From positions 186,001 through 250,000 of the forward strand of contig JADKCF010000002.1 of the NCBI GenBank assembly GCA_016714765.1: a stretch of DNA of 64,000 nucleotides. The letters run 5' to 3'. This stretch comes from Saprospiraceae bacterium (GTDB lineage Bacteria; Bacteroidota; Bacteroidia; Chitinophagales; Saprospiraceae). The notes under the pieces are model-generated. The model was not told where the DNA came from. It ran no database searches and worked only from the letters and a program-made list of their open reading frames with translations. A program made the translations under genes and the position numbers. This document shows, in pieces, positions 36,238-45,757 of the stretch (its first letter is position 1; the number at the start of each line of letters is the position of its first letter).

Positions 36238-36912
36238 TTAATCTTTTTTACCCAGATTGTTGAGTTTTTCGACTACTTTCTCTACTGCTACCTTCTGTGT
36301 ATCTATTTCCTTACCTTTGTTTTCCTGATCCACTATGTTTTTTTCTATATTCTTTTCTGCTTCAATGATTTTCTGCTTGGCTTTTTCAATATCGTTGTGA
36401 AAATCTTCATTTTTTTCTTTAAGCTTTTTAAGATCTTTTTCTAGATCAGAAAGCATTTTTTCTTCTTTTTTCAGCTCTTCGCCCACCACTTTTTTACGTA
36501 CAGCTACAAAATAGTCATACATAAATTGTTTGGTAGATGCAGCTTGAGAAGGGTGATCACCAGCATTGATAAAAGCTCCTCCCATATCTACCCACAGAAA
36601 AGTTGTGGCCATATTTTTACCATCTTCAAATTTTGCATACAAGTCTAAGGGCGAAGTACCATTGATCACAGGTATTTTTGTAGCCATCATGACGTGTTCT
36701 TTTGCTTTGCCGTTTTCTTTGATTTTGCCGTAGTCCTTTACAAATTCATAGAAAACTTTTTCGGCCATTTTTTTATCTGCTCCGGGGATTTCAAGGTAAA
36801 AAGCATTTTGTGGTCCCAAGCTCATGGATATTTTTTTTTCGACGGCATCCTGACTCCTTGCTGTAAAGCTGATGCCACAAAAAAGTAGTAAAATTGTAAT
36901 AAATGATTTCAT
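36238..36912 (-). CDS. Secreted coiled-coil protein of unknown function
   Basis: A 224-residue protein with a signal peptide ending near ARSQ (about residue 20). Residues 25-140 form a compact domain (SLGPQNAFYLEIPGADKKMAEKV, TTFLWVDMGGAFINAGDHP). Residues 145-220 are a strongly charged coiled coil (KKEEKMLSDLEKDLKKLKEKNEDFHNDIEKAKQKI). The pattern suggests an oligomeric periplasmic or surface protein. I do not recognise the family. It has its own terminator. Confidence 0.75.
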   Translation of the reverse strand: MKSFITILLLFCGISFTARSQDAVEKKISMSLGPQNAFYLEIPGADKKMAEKVFYEFVKDYGKIKENGKAKEHVMMATKIPVINGTSPLDLYAKFEDGKNMATTFLWVDMGGAFINAGDHPSQAASTKQFMYDYFVAVRKKVVGEELKKEEKMLSDLEKDLKKLKEKNEDFHNDIEKAKQKIIEAEKNIEKNIVDQENKGKEIDTQKVAVEKVVEKLNNLGKKD

Positions 36913-37010
36913 TTTAAGATATTTTATAAGGTTAATGAATTCAATCTGTTATAAAGACATTTTAAAAGATACTATGTCACACTTCTTATTTGTTAAACTG
37001 GTATTAAAGT

Positions 37011-38185
37011 TTATGCTTTTCTGGAATTAAGGTATTGGAGCAATCCGTCAAATGAAGACACGTCTTTACCTTCTTTTTCTGCTTTTAATTTAGCTTCTGT
37101 GACTGTTTTGATGGCTTTATCAACCTGCTTACTCATCACAAGGAGTGAGCAATACAAATTAAGGGATTCAGGACTCTGGGATGACTGGTATAATTTTTCA
37201 CCATATCCTGTGGCATCCTCCAACATTTTGGGATGATCCTTAAAAGATTTTGTAATATCCTGAATGATGAACTTTAATACTTCCTGATCTTTATCTGCTT
37301 TTTTGGCCAATGACCTGTAAGCAGACATGTATTTGGGTTCATTTTAAAAGATTTATAATACTGCATATATGCTTTTGCTGTAAATTTGTCTGCTTTGTCA
37401 GGAAAGGTTTTCTCAGCTTTCTCTATTGTTTCTGTGAGTAAAGATTCCATCTCATATTCCACAGCTTTATTGACAGTATTCTGGCAGGCTGCTTCACATT
37501 TTTTTTCGAATGTCTCCTTATCTATTATACCGATAATTTTGTCTTTCCGGACTATCACCTGCTCAAACAACTTGCTGTCAGCATCGACTGCTGCTTCAAG
37601 AGTGAAAGCGAGTTGCTGATTTTCTGTGATGGCGGGCTTAGAAGCAAGGTACTCGTTGGATATTTTCAAACTGGGTTTTCCTGCTGCATTGAGGGCTTTT
37701 ACATAACTGAGCATAAGGTCATAACTTCTGTCTCCTGCGAGGTATTTTTCCTCATATTTGCCACTTTTATCGTTTTTCTTCAAGGCATCTTCACCTAGTG
37801 CAATAAGACCTTCGGGTTGTTGTCCTCCTTTCACATTTTTGATAACTTTGCCATCACCGTCTAAAAAAAATAAAGTTGGATATGCGCTTACAGGGTATTT
37901 GTGACCGAAGGATACACCATCTTCTTCTTCCATGTCGAGTTTCAGGTTTATAAAATTGGAGTTAAAAAATTTTCCAACTTTATCCTGAGTAAATACATTT
38001 TTTGCCATTGCCTTACAAGGTCCGCACCATTTGGCAAAAGCATCAACGAAAATGATTTTATCCTCAGCTTTGGCTTTAGCCATTGCATCTTTCCAGGTGC
38101 CATGAAAAAACTCTATGCCCTGTGCGCTTACATCACCAAAGGATAAGGAAAATATACAACAAAAGAAATAAAATTTACTCATCAT
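37011..38185 (-). CDS. Thioredoxin-family secreted protein, split by one frameshift
   Basis: A signal peptide (ending VSAQ) is followed by a thioredoxin domain with the active site KWCGPCKAM (C54, C57) and the cis-Pro segment VSAYPTLFF. A helical region of about 230 residues follows. The frame is lost near 37332-37334: adding one base to the AAA run restores NPKYMSAYRSLAKKADKDQ and joins the N part (38185 to 37274) to the C part (37328 to 37011, ending LNSRKA). This looks like a single-base deletion in a homopolymer. Restored, the protein would be about 390 residues. It probably reduces or oxidises disulfides in the periplasm. Confidence 0.85.
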
Positions 38186-38275
38186 CTTTCAAGAATTTTT
38201 ATGGGTATTCCTCCAGGTTTAATAAAAAAAAACAACCTAATTGATTTTTATGAACTACTAACAAATATGGCAAGG

Positions 38276-38704
38276 TCAAAGTTCCCATTCCTTCCCGGTC
38301 CTGTAAACGGTTCCTTTAAACAAGGCGACTTTTTCACCTAGCTGATTGGTGAGATCTACATGGTAGATAGCCAGTTTTTGGGATAGGCTTTGTTCTGTGG
38401 CAGTAGCAGTGATGATATCTCCCGGATGTACCATTTTGATGTGTGATATCGAGGTCTCTATGGAAACTGCCTGTATGCCATGCGAATTACTTGCAAATGC
38501 AAATGCGCTGTCGGCAATCGAAAACGTCACACCTCCATGACAGATTTTAAATCCATTGAGCATCTCAGGGCGTATTTCCATACTTACTGTACACCTTCCC
38601 GGACCTACATCATCTATGCGAAGGTTCATCCACTTGGAAAACGCATCATTTTCATACATAAGTCGGTGTACGATTTTTAAAGCCAACGTCGATCCTGTCA
38701 TCAT
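38276..38704 (-). CDS. PaaI-like hotdog-fold acyl-CoA thioesterase
   Basis: A 142-residue hotdog-fold protein. The helix-start motif GFKICHGGVTFSIADSAFAFASNS is typical of the PaaI/phenylacetate thioesterase group, where the conserved HGG supplies the catalytic or substrate-binding surface. A late MVHPGDIITATATEQS strand pairs with it. It would hydrolyse an aryl- or acyl-CoA, with no phenylacetate pathway genes adjacent. It lies 1 bp after hpt. Confidence 0.88.
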   Translation of the reverse strand: MMTGSTLALKIVHRLMYENDAFSKWMNLRIDDVGPGRCTVSMEIRPEMLNGFKICHGGVTFSIADSAFAFASNSHGIQAVSIETSISHIKMVHPGDIITATATEQSLSQKLAIYHVDLTNQLGEKVALFKGTVYRTGKEWEL

Positions 38705-38705
38705 T

Positions 38706-39260
38706 TTACTCTTTTAATTGGTATAGATCTTTTAAATTTCTGCCCATACCATCATAGTCGAGCCCATATCCCACCACAAATTTATTGGGTATGACAAAAC
38801 CCGGATAATCCGTGACTATGTCGTGCATGTGTGCCTCAGGCTTGACCAGGATAGAAGTAAGGCTGACTGACGCCGGGCCATACGATTGTAGCTCAGGTAT
38901 AAAAGAAGCCATCGTGTTGCCGGTATCTATAATGTCTTCTACTATAATCAGATGCCTGTTTTTTAATTCGATATTGGGAGGCATATATATATCAATCTTG
39001 CCAGTACTCTGGGTTCCATGATAAGATTTTATTCTTACAAAATTCAGTTCACACGGAAAGTCCAGCTTTCTTATAAGGTCTGCGGCATAAATGAATGCCC
39101 CGTTCATGACTACTAAAAACATGGGGTATTTTTCATGAAAATCTTCCCTGATGCTGTCTGCAATCTCCTGCACTTTATCTTCCAACGCTGCAGCATTGAT
39201 ATACTTTGTAAAAGTTAGGTTTCCAACCTGGATGACGTCTTGTTCTTTTTTATTACTCAC
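38706..39260 (-). CDS. hpt: Hypoxanthine phosphoribosyltransferase
   Basis: A 184-residue purine salvage enzyme joining hypoxanthine or guanine to PRPP. The PRPP-binding motif is LIIVEDIIDTGNT, and FVVGYGLDYDGMGRNLKDLY near the C-terminus binds the base. The start is GTG 39260, overlapping the end of the M28 peptidase gene (GTGA). The thioesterase follows 1 bp after. Confidence 0.95.
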   Translation of the reverse strand: MSNKKEQDVIQVGNLTFTKYINAAALEDKVQEIADSIREDFHEKYPMFLVVMNGAFIYAADLIRKLDFPCELNFVRIKSYHGTQSTGKIDIYMPPNIELKNRHLIIVEDIIDTGNTMASFIPELQSYGPASVSLTSILVKPEAHMHDIVTDYPGFVIPNKFVVGYGLDYDGMGRNLKDLYQLKE

Positions 39261-40649
39261 TTTATTCCGTATTTGTCTAATAAATATACCATGCTTGCCA
39301 TAGCGGCGGCACCTAGCTCTAATTCTCTTTTATTTACATTTTCTATTCTGTCATTTGCGGTATGGTGGAAATCAAAATAACGCTGTGAGTCCGGTCTAAG
39401 ACCTATCAATAATCCTTTTTGGGATTTGAGGGGTCCTATATCTGCTCCCTATCCTCCCGTCTCAAAATGAAGCCCATAACTTTCCAGTAAGGGTAACCAA
39501 TTACTGACATGCCTGTAATAGGTTTTAAAACCGATGTATCCGCTTCAAAACTGAAACCTCTTGGTGAAAAACCTCCTGCGTCTGATTCAAGAGCAGCCAA
39601 ATGAAATTCCTTTTTTCGTTGGATATCCTGGCATAAGTCCGTCCTCCGGCTAGTCCGTTCTCTTCATTGGAAAAAAGTACACAGCGGATGGTTCTCTTGG
39701 GCTGATATCCCAGATCAGATAGAATTCTTAATACTTCCATTGACTGTACACATCCCGCACCATCATCATGGGCACCCTGTCCTACATCCCAACTGTCCAG
39801 ATGACCACCTACAAGGATGATTTCTTCAGGAAATTCAGAGCCTCGTATCTCTCCTATGGCGGTGGGAGCCGGGCGTTTGCCCATCATTTTACACTGAGTT
39901 TTTAAAAAAAGTTTGACGGGACCAGACTGGATGGTACGACTCAGCAGGTCAGCAGCATTGGTGCTGATGGCTATACCCGGAATCTTCCTGAGAGAGTCCT
40001 TATAGATAGTCACACCTGTGTGTGGATAATCGTCAGGTGACGTTGTCATAGACCTGACTATAGCTGCCACTGCTCCGTATTCTGCTGCTTTGGAAGGGCC
40101 ATAAACCCTCTGATCAACTGCACCACCATAAGCACTGAATGTGCGGATTTGAGTAGGGTCCATAGGTCGGTTGTAGAAGACAATTTTTCCCTTTATCATC
40201 TTTTCACCCAGATTTTCTACCTCGTCCAGGCTTTGAACTTCTATGACTTCAGCTGTAATACCATCAGGTGGAGTACTCACAGAGTTACCTAGAGACAGAG
40301 CATCTAAGGATATTTTTTTGCCATTCTTTCCAGTCATGATGACTTTTTCTTTTTCTCCACGCTTCCAGTAGCTTGCTTCACAATCCTGAAGATACGCTTT
40401 TACATTTTTTATTTCTTCCATGACCTTTCTGGTATGGGATGCCGCTCCTGCATAAGCGTCCGATCCGGCAATCCGTCCGCCAAACGATGTACACAGTTCA
40501 CTCAAAAATCGATATGAAAACCCGTTACCCAGTGCTTCATTGTGGATCTTTTTTATCATAAGTGCGTCTGTATCCTGGGCTTGTATCCCGATCATCCATA
40601 CTGATGACAACACCATAAATACTATTCTTAAACGTAATGGTTTTTGCAT
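39257..40649 (-). pseudogene. M28 family aminopeptidase, broken by frameshifts
   Basis: The N part (40649 to 39525) has a signal peptide (ending GIQAQ), a PA domain (about 150-240, AEYGAVAAIVRSMT) and the zinc peptidase core, with GGHLDSWDVGQGAHDDGAGC and SNEENGLAGG. The frame then shifts near 39604 (relatives read HLAALESDAGGFSPRGF), shifts again, and the C part (GADIGPLKSQKGLLIG to LLDKYGIK, stop at 39257) contains an in-frame TAG at 39449-39451 within its ETGG-GAD segment. Zinc peptidases of this family remove N-terminal residues. With at least three lesions it is either a pseudogene or a poorly sequenced stretch. Confidence 0.78.
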
Positions 40650-40666
40650 TTTTTAGTAATAAGATA

Positions 40667-40674
40667 CAAAAATA
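40667..40674 (-). promoter_or_regulatory. Promoter of the M28 peptidase gene
   Basis: On the minus strand TATTTTTG matches TAnnTTTG, 17 bp before the ATG. Confidence 0.45.
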
Positions 40675-40725
40675 TAAAATTTATCTACAGTAAAAAATGA
40701 TTTACAGAAGTAGTGTTTCCGTATT

Positions 40726-41775
40726 TTATCCTTCTTTGAAATGATTCCATCCTTGTGCAGTAATAGGATGAATATTACCGCCAGTGGTGTGCAGTGTAAT
40801 TCCCTCGGATGGGTCTGTCATTTCGCCAATAATAAAAACCTCCGGCATAAAACGGATGCTCTCAAGATCTTTTTCGTCTATGGTAAATAACAATTCGTAA
40901 TCTTCTCCGCCGTGAAGCGCACAAGTGATGGGGTCCAAATTGAATTCAAGGGCTGTTCGCTCAGAGTCTGGATGAATAGGCACTTTACCCTCCTCTATAA
41001 ACGCACCTGTTCCGGATTGACGACAAATATGAATCAGCTCGCTTGCCAGACCATCAGAAATATCAATCATAGCAGTAGGCTTGAATTTCATCTTTCTAAA
41101 ATATTCAATTGCTCCTGCCTGAGCTTCAGGTTTGAGCTGGCGTTCGATGAGATACTGGCTGTTTTCCAGCTCAGGTTGTACTCCGGGATGCGCCAGATAT
41201 ACTTGTTTTTCTCTCTCCAGCATCTGTAATCCCAAATATGAAGCTCCCAGATCTCCGGTGACGCATAGGATATTTCCTTTTTTAGCACCATTCCGGTAGA
41301 CAATGTCATCCTGTCGGGCTTGTCCTATGGCTGTGACGCTGATGATCATTCCTTTGGGTGATGATGTGGTGTCTCCTCCAATCAAATCCACATGGTACAT
41401 TTTGCAGGCTGTATAAATACCATCATACAACTCTCTGATGGCTTCCAGAGAATATTTATTGGAAATGGCAATAGATACTGTAATTTGTGTGGGTACAGCG
41501 TTCATTGCAAAAATATCTGAAAGATTGACTACAACAGCCTTGTAACCCAGATGTTTGAGAGGTGTGTACATCAGGTCGAAGTGTATTCCCTCTACCAGCA
41601 TATCTGTAGAAACGACGGTCACTTCACCGGTATTTTTTATTACAGCAGCATCATCTCCAATACTTTTTATGGTAGTCTCCTGACAGGTTGTCTTATCTTT
41701 GGTCAAGTCGTCAATCAGTCCGAATTCCCCTAATGTGTTTACATCCGTAAAAGTAGGGTATGTGTTATTGCTCAT
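40726..41775 (-). CDS. thiL: Thiamine-monophosphate kinase
   Basis: This 349-residue AIR-synthase-like kinase phosphorylates thiamine monophosphate to the diphosphate cofactor. Visible motifs: LGEFGLIDDLT at the start, a Mg/ATP site with GDDAAVI and STDMLVEGIHF, GYKAVVVNLSDIFAMNA, GGDTTSS, CVTGDLGASYLGLQML, AMIDISDGLASELIHI and HGGEDYELLFT. No thi genes are adjacent. Confidence 0.96.
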   Translation of the reverse strand: MSNNTYPTFTDVNTLGEFGLIDDLTKDKTTCQETTIKSIGDDAAVIKNTGEVTVVSTDMLVEGIHFDLMYTPLKHLGYKAVVVNLSDIFAMNAVPTQITVSIAISNKYSLEAIRELYDGIYTACKMYHVDLIGGDTTSSPKGMIISVTAIGQARQDDIVYRNGAKKGNILCVTGDLGASYLGLQMLEREKQVYLAHPGVQPELENSQYLIERQLKPEAQAGAIEYFRKMKFKPTAMIDISDGLASELIHICRQSGTGAFIEEGKVPIHPDSERTALEFNLDPITCALHGGEDYELLFTIDEKDLESIRFMPEVFIIGEMTDPSEGITLHTTGGNIHPITAQGWNHFKEG

Positions 41776-41791
41776 GGTCTAAAATTTGGAA

Positions 41792-41799
41792 CAAAGATA
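41792..41799 (-). promoter_or_regulatory. Promoter of thiL
   Basis: On the minus strand TATCTTTG matches TAnnTTTG, 16 bp before the ATG at 41775. Confidence 0.5.
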
Positions 41800-41898
41800 G
41801 CTGATAAAGGTGAAAGATTTTAGTCAGACTTGCCTTCATGAAAGTATTAGGGTATAAACAACCCATTGTTACTGTGATATTACCAACCCTCTAAAAAC

Positions 41899-43257
41899 TT
41901 AGTCTATGATTACTTCAGTGATAAAAATATTATTTGCAGTACTTTTTTCACGATATTTTTTCAAGGGATCTATATGGATCATCAAGCTGTATTCCCCCTT
42001 TTTAATATCAGAAGGTAATAGGATACTTTGGCCTTCATAATTGATGCCATAATAATCTATGCCTCCAACCGAAATACCTTGTTTGGCACTTTCGCAAGAC
42101 GCAAAATGTCCAAATCCATAATTTTGCAAAGTGTGTTCCGTATGGCTAATAGTTTTTTCCTGACAATAATTATTCTGTGCATTACAGTTGAGATTATCAA
42201 ATAAGCAATAGCTGACTTTAGTGCTTTTGGCAACTACTTTCCATTTCAGTGGATTTCCGGTCCACCATCTCTTCTTTAACAAAACAAAATCCACCCAGTC
42301 TGCGACATGATAGTGATTGTGACCGGGACTATTGTCAAAGTAAAGATGTCCACCAGGATGTGCATCCATTTTCATTTCCTCACCTTTTTTGATGTATATC
42401 TGCTGATAGACTGTGGCAGACGGTAGATTGCCATCCTGACATCTGTCTGTTTTATTTACGATGGAGTCACCGCATTTCCAGATTTGACCTGAATGTATTT
42501 CAAAAGGCCCTTCACCGACATTGGCCATAGCAGCTGCAAAACGGAGCTGATTTCTGTTCAGGGTATCGGGGTCATTGGGTCTATAATATTTTATATGACC
42601 GGTAGTTAATGCGGGTACAACGATCAGATCAGGCAAAAGTTCTCCATTGGATAGAGGAGAAGAGTAACAGTTTTTTGGGGAAGCAAATGAGCAGGGGCCT
42701 GCACTACTGAAGGCTGGATTATTTCCAAAAGTTAGTGAAATACTTCTTACCTTACCGATCACACCGTTTCTTAGGTCGGTGACAGATAAAAACCATCTTC
42801 CATTGGGGTTTTGAGAATTATTGACAAAATCCATTTTTCCTTCAGGTGTAAAAGTACCCTCCAGGTTGTATTTTGCATCATAAATATATCCATCAAAACC
42901 ATTTGCTGAAAAGCAAGTATTGAAGTAGCCGTATCTGTTTTCTTCACCATTACGATTGCTGAGCCAGAATGTCGTGCCATCAGGTGAAATCAGTTCGATT
43001 TTGAGATCTGAGGCCCTTTTGTGATTGATATCAATACATACTCTTTCGAGACCATATGTTTGATCTATTTTTTGTTGCGTCAGGGAGACATCGATGTTAA
43101 AGACTGTCGGGACTGCTTCATTGTTAAAATCAATAATCTGACCTGTAGTACCATCAAAAGTCTGACCTGACGCTACAAAAGTGACATGGCATAATAGCAG
43201 AATGAATCCTACTATACCTTTATTGTAGTATTGTAAACTTTTTTCTGTACACTGCAT
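41899..43257 (-). CDS. Secreted P-domain and lysyl-oxidase-like protein
   Basis: About 452 residues from ATG 43257, which overlaps the previous gene by 38 bp. A signal peptide precedes a proprotein-convertase-type P domain (about 45-180, ASDLKIELISPDGT, NPNGRWFLSVTDL) and a lysyl oxidase domain (about 208-452). The copper site GHNHYHVADW gives H313, H315 and H317. The cofactor pair is also conserved: K347 in STKVSYCLFD and Y403 in DYYG, which match the lysine and tyrosine that form lysyl tyrosylquinone in animal LOX. QGISVGG and TANNIF match the LOX C-terminus. It may oxidise lysines of surface proteins. No T9SS domain is visible. Role is inference. Confidence 0.82.
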   Translation of the reverse strand: MQCTEKSLQYYNKGIVGFILLLCHVTFVASGQTFDGTTGQIIDFNNEAVPTVFNIDVSLTQQKIDQTYGLERVCIDINHKRASDLKIELISPDGTTFWLSNRNGEENRYGYFNTCFSANGFDGYIYDAKYNLEGTFTPEGKMDFVNNSQNPNGRWFLSVTDLRNGVIGKVRSISLTFGNNPAFSSAGPCSFASPKNCYSSPLSNGELLPDLIVVPALTTGHIKYYRPNDPDTLNRNQLRFAAAMANVGEGPFEIHSGQIWKCGDSIVNKTDRCQDGNLPSATVYQQIYIKKGEEMKMDAHPGGHLYFDNSPGHNHYHVADWVDFVLLKKRWWTGNPLKWKVVAKSTKVSYCLFDNLNCNAQNNYCQEKTISHTEHTLQNYGFGHFASCESAKQGISVGGIDYYGINYEGQSILLPSDIKKGEYSLMIHIDPLKKYREKSTANNIFITEVIID

Positions 43258-44593
43258 TGGCGTTGACTGCTTCCAGGATATATTCCCCATTTCTGTATTT
43301 GTCAGTTAAAGGTATTGAAACATTTTCTATTTCATCCAATAATTGCATATGTATTTTCATGCCGTTCATGTCATATATTGAAATGATATAACCTTCGCTC
43401 TCAGGCAGTATGATATTTAGCTGGTTACCCTGGGTAGCGGGTGACGGATACAGGACAAGCCCTTTTTCATCTTGTTTTTTGATGTGGGTCAATATTTTGA
43501 AATGCTCTGTTTGTCCATCAAAATCTATACCTTGCAGGCGATAATATGTCAGTCCTTCTCTCTGCGAAAGATATGATGACTGGTAAAAACCGGCTATACC
43601 CAAGGCCTTGATGGTTTCGATAGTTTCAAAATTTTGACCATCCGTGGATTGCTGTAAATTATAGTGTGAAAAATTTATTTCTGATTCTGACTCCCACTGA
43701 AAAAGCAATTGTTGATTAACTATCATTTTATCGAATGAAACCAGCTTGACAGGCAATGGTGCTGCACATACCGTAACGGGGTTACCAGTCACATTACAAC
43801 TTTGAGTTGCTCCAGCCTGGAGACAAACAGAAGCATTATTGGTTACATTGTTGCAAGAAAAATTGCCATTGATTTTAAAAGTTCCGTTGGCCAGGGTATT
43901 AGTGTTTTGAAGGGTGAGGTTATGCAGGTTTAAAGTATTCAAAGTGTTGTCGCCATTATTGTTGATAATTAGTTTGCCCGTGGAGTTGATAATACCTCCG
44001 CCTATTATTCCGTCATTGATATTGCCATCCACAAAAGTGATAGTGCCTGAATTGTTGAGATCTATCGATTTGTTTCCGATGTAAAAACCACAACTCGTGG
44101 AGGCATTTCCACCGCAACTAGCCGTAATATTGATACTTCCAACATTGATGACACTTCCATGAAGAAACATACTTTTAGTAGTAAACTGTCCGTAATTAAA
44201 AAAATCGCCTTCCTGGTTTTCAAAAAAATTGATATCGATGACGGCGCCTGCCTGATTATAAAAGTTAGCTTGACTCTGTATGGTTAAACTGTAGTTGTTT
44301 ACACCATCGACTATACTTCCGTAATTTTTTATTGTTACATTGTTTTGAATGGTAGTATTGGCCGGCATATTCCATGTAGCTGTCGGGCAAAAGGTAATGG
44401 TAGACCCGTTGGCAAGAACAGGATTGATGGTCCCTGACCATGTACCATAGACACAATAATTAGCGGCGGTATTTTGGTTATTGATACTGGTGCTTCCTGT
44501 GACCTGAACAGAGCCTGCCGGACACTGGGAGCATTGAGCATAAGCATTCATTATCAGGAAGAAAAAAAGGATAGAAGTTAAAAACTGTTTCAT
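43220..44593 (-). CDS. Secreted protein with T9SS type A sorting domain
   Basis: A 457-residue protein with a signal peptide (to about residue 19, ending NAYAQ). Residues 25-275 are rich in Asn, Thr and Gly with regularly spaced strands (IQNNVTIKNYGSIVDG, LHGSVINVGSINI, NLHNLTLQNTNTL), probably a beta helix. A linker with LPVKLVSFDKM leads to a fibronectin-like segment (about 290-375). The C-terminal T9SS type A sorting domain begins LYPSPATQGNQLNI and ends in KKFTILQ. It would be exported and anchored to the outer surface. Its ligand is unknown. Confidence 0.86.
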   Translation of the reverse strand: MKQFLTSILFFFLIMNAYAQCSQCPAGSVQVTGSTSINNQNTAANYCVYGTWSGTINPVLANGSTITFCPTATWNMPANTTIQNNVTIKNYGSIVDGVNNYSLTIQSQANFYNQAGAVIDINFFENQEGDFFNYGQFTTKSMFLHGSVINVGSINITASCGGNASTSCGFYIGNKSIDLNNSGTITFVDGNINDGIIGGGIINSTGKLIINNNGDNTLNTLNLHNLTLQNTNTLANGTFKINGNFSCNNVTNNASVCLQAGATQSCNVTGNPVTVCAAPLPVKLVSFDKMIVNQQLLFQWESESEINFSHYNLQQSTDGQNFETIETIKALGIAGFYQSSYLSQREGLTYYRLQGIDFDGQTEHFKILTHIKKQDEKGLVLYPSPATQGNQLNIILPESEGYIISIYDMNGMKIHMQLLDEIENVSIPLTDKYRNGEYILEAVNANAVYRKKFTILQ

Positions 44594-44979
44594 TTTGTAT
44601 TATTTTTTAAAATTCATGATAAACAATACGAATGAAGGACCAATTTTGTAAAAGCTGAAATATATTTACATATCACATACATAAAACATTGTTAAGTAAT
44701 AAATAAGATAATTTTATTTATATTTCTAATACTGTTACTAAATGCGAAAAACAAGAGCTTTATTCCATTTTTTGGAAAAAAGATAAAATTTTTGGAACAG
44801 AGAGGAAGGAGATAGTAGTCTTTTCTGATCAAAAATCAACATTGGGGTGTTTTAAACTAAATAATGCAGATACAGCCAAAAAAACGGCCGCCGCCACCCA
44901 GAAAGACATTATTTAGTTGCGATCAAAATGAATGGTTTCGAAATACACGTGGCAGGCGGTCGTAGGCTTTAGAGTAGAT
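44594..44979. other. Intergenic, no firm gene
   Basis: 386 bp, A/T-rich, holding a GC-rich patch near 44881-44900 and a 26-29-nt segment shared with the region before 47894. A 26-residue hydrophobic frame at 44829-44909 (minus) is too small to accept. No clear promoter motif is visible. Confidence 0.5.
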
Positions 44980-45369
44980 TTATATTTTGGTCCCTACCAG
45001 TTTGAAGTCTATCCATTCACCATCAAAATTGATGGAATATCTGAGTTCTATGGTGCCGTCTCTGAAAAAACCGGTACCTTTCATCTTTGTAAAAGGTGCT
45101 ATTTCCTGATTTCCAACACGGATATCCATTGTCCTTTCGTGCTGATTGTCAATGTCTGCTTTGACAGTATACCAGTCTATGCCATCAAAAGGGGCTTCTA
45201 TGATGACATTGTCACCGCCGTTTGTGCTAATGATCAGGTCAAATGGTCCTGCGACTCCTACTACATGAGCTCTATAAATTCCAACCACAGGTAAGATAGC
45301 TTCGTCTATATCATAGCACGAACTCAGCACTGTAGCAGATAATATTGTAAAAAGTAATAATCGTATCAT
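44980..45369 (-). CDS. Small lipoprotein of unknown function
   Basis: A 129-residue lipoprotein with a signal peptide of about 16 residues ending LSSC (Cys 17). The mature 110 residues are beta-rich and hydrophilic (YRAHVVGVAGPFDLIIST, IELRYSINFDGEWIDFKLVGTKI) with no known motif. No recognised family; it is likely an outer-membrane or periplasmic lipoprotein. It is monocistronic as far as visible. Confidence 0.75.
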   Translation of the reverse strand: MIRLLLFTILSATVLSSCYDIDEAILPVVGIYRAHVVGVAGPFDLIISTNGGDNVIIEAPFDGIDWYTVKADIDNQHERTMDIRVGNQEIAPFTKMKGTGFFRDGTIELRYSINFDGEWIDFKLVGTKI

Positions 45370-45578
45370 AAGGCTTCTTGTTTTATAATGAAACCCCTAA
45401 AGTCACACTTTTGTACACACCAATCTGCGAGTTTATTAATACTTTAACTCTGAAGAATCCAAATGTTAATGATCTCTTATGAGAAATGATATCTAATTCC
45501 AGATCGTATGCCTGGATGAAAGAAAAAACCAAAATAGGCAGTTGTTTACCAATTTAATGGATTGAAGATATCATCCTG

Positions 45579-45743
45579 CTAGTAAAAGAATGTCCTTACA
45601 TAATCAAAAAGCGAAATTCTGTTCATCCATACTACGATGGCTAATGCAATCAGACCAAACCATATGACAACCTTAAACTTTTTGTAAAAAACCTTGATCA
45701 TGTCCTGACGGGTCTGGTATCTTTTTCTCTTCCTGTAAGCCAC
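45579..45743 (-). CDS. Small single-pass membrane protein (54 residues)
   Basis: A GTG at 45743 with an in-frame TGA two codons before gives a 54-residue protein. It has a basic N-terminus (VAYRKRKRYQTRQDMIKVFYKK), one membrane segment (VVIWFGLIALAIVVWM) and a short tail ending TFFY. The positive-inside pattern fits a bitopic inner-membrane protein. It lies 14 bp after the DUF3127 gene. It is too short for usual gene finders; the charge pattern and clean frame favour a real gene. Confidence 0.6.
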   Translation of the reverse strand: MAYRKRKRYQTRQDMIKVFYKKFKVVIWFGLIALAIVVWMNRISLFDYVRTFFY

Positions 45744-45757
45744 GGATCAGTTATTTA

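Noticed and set aside
44829..44909. 26-codon hydrophobic frame on the minus strand
   Set aside because: Too short and without context; it overlaps the shared 26-29-nt segment. It could be real but cannot be supported.
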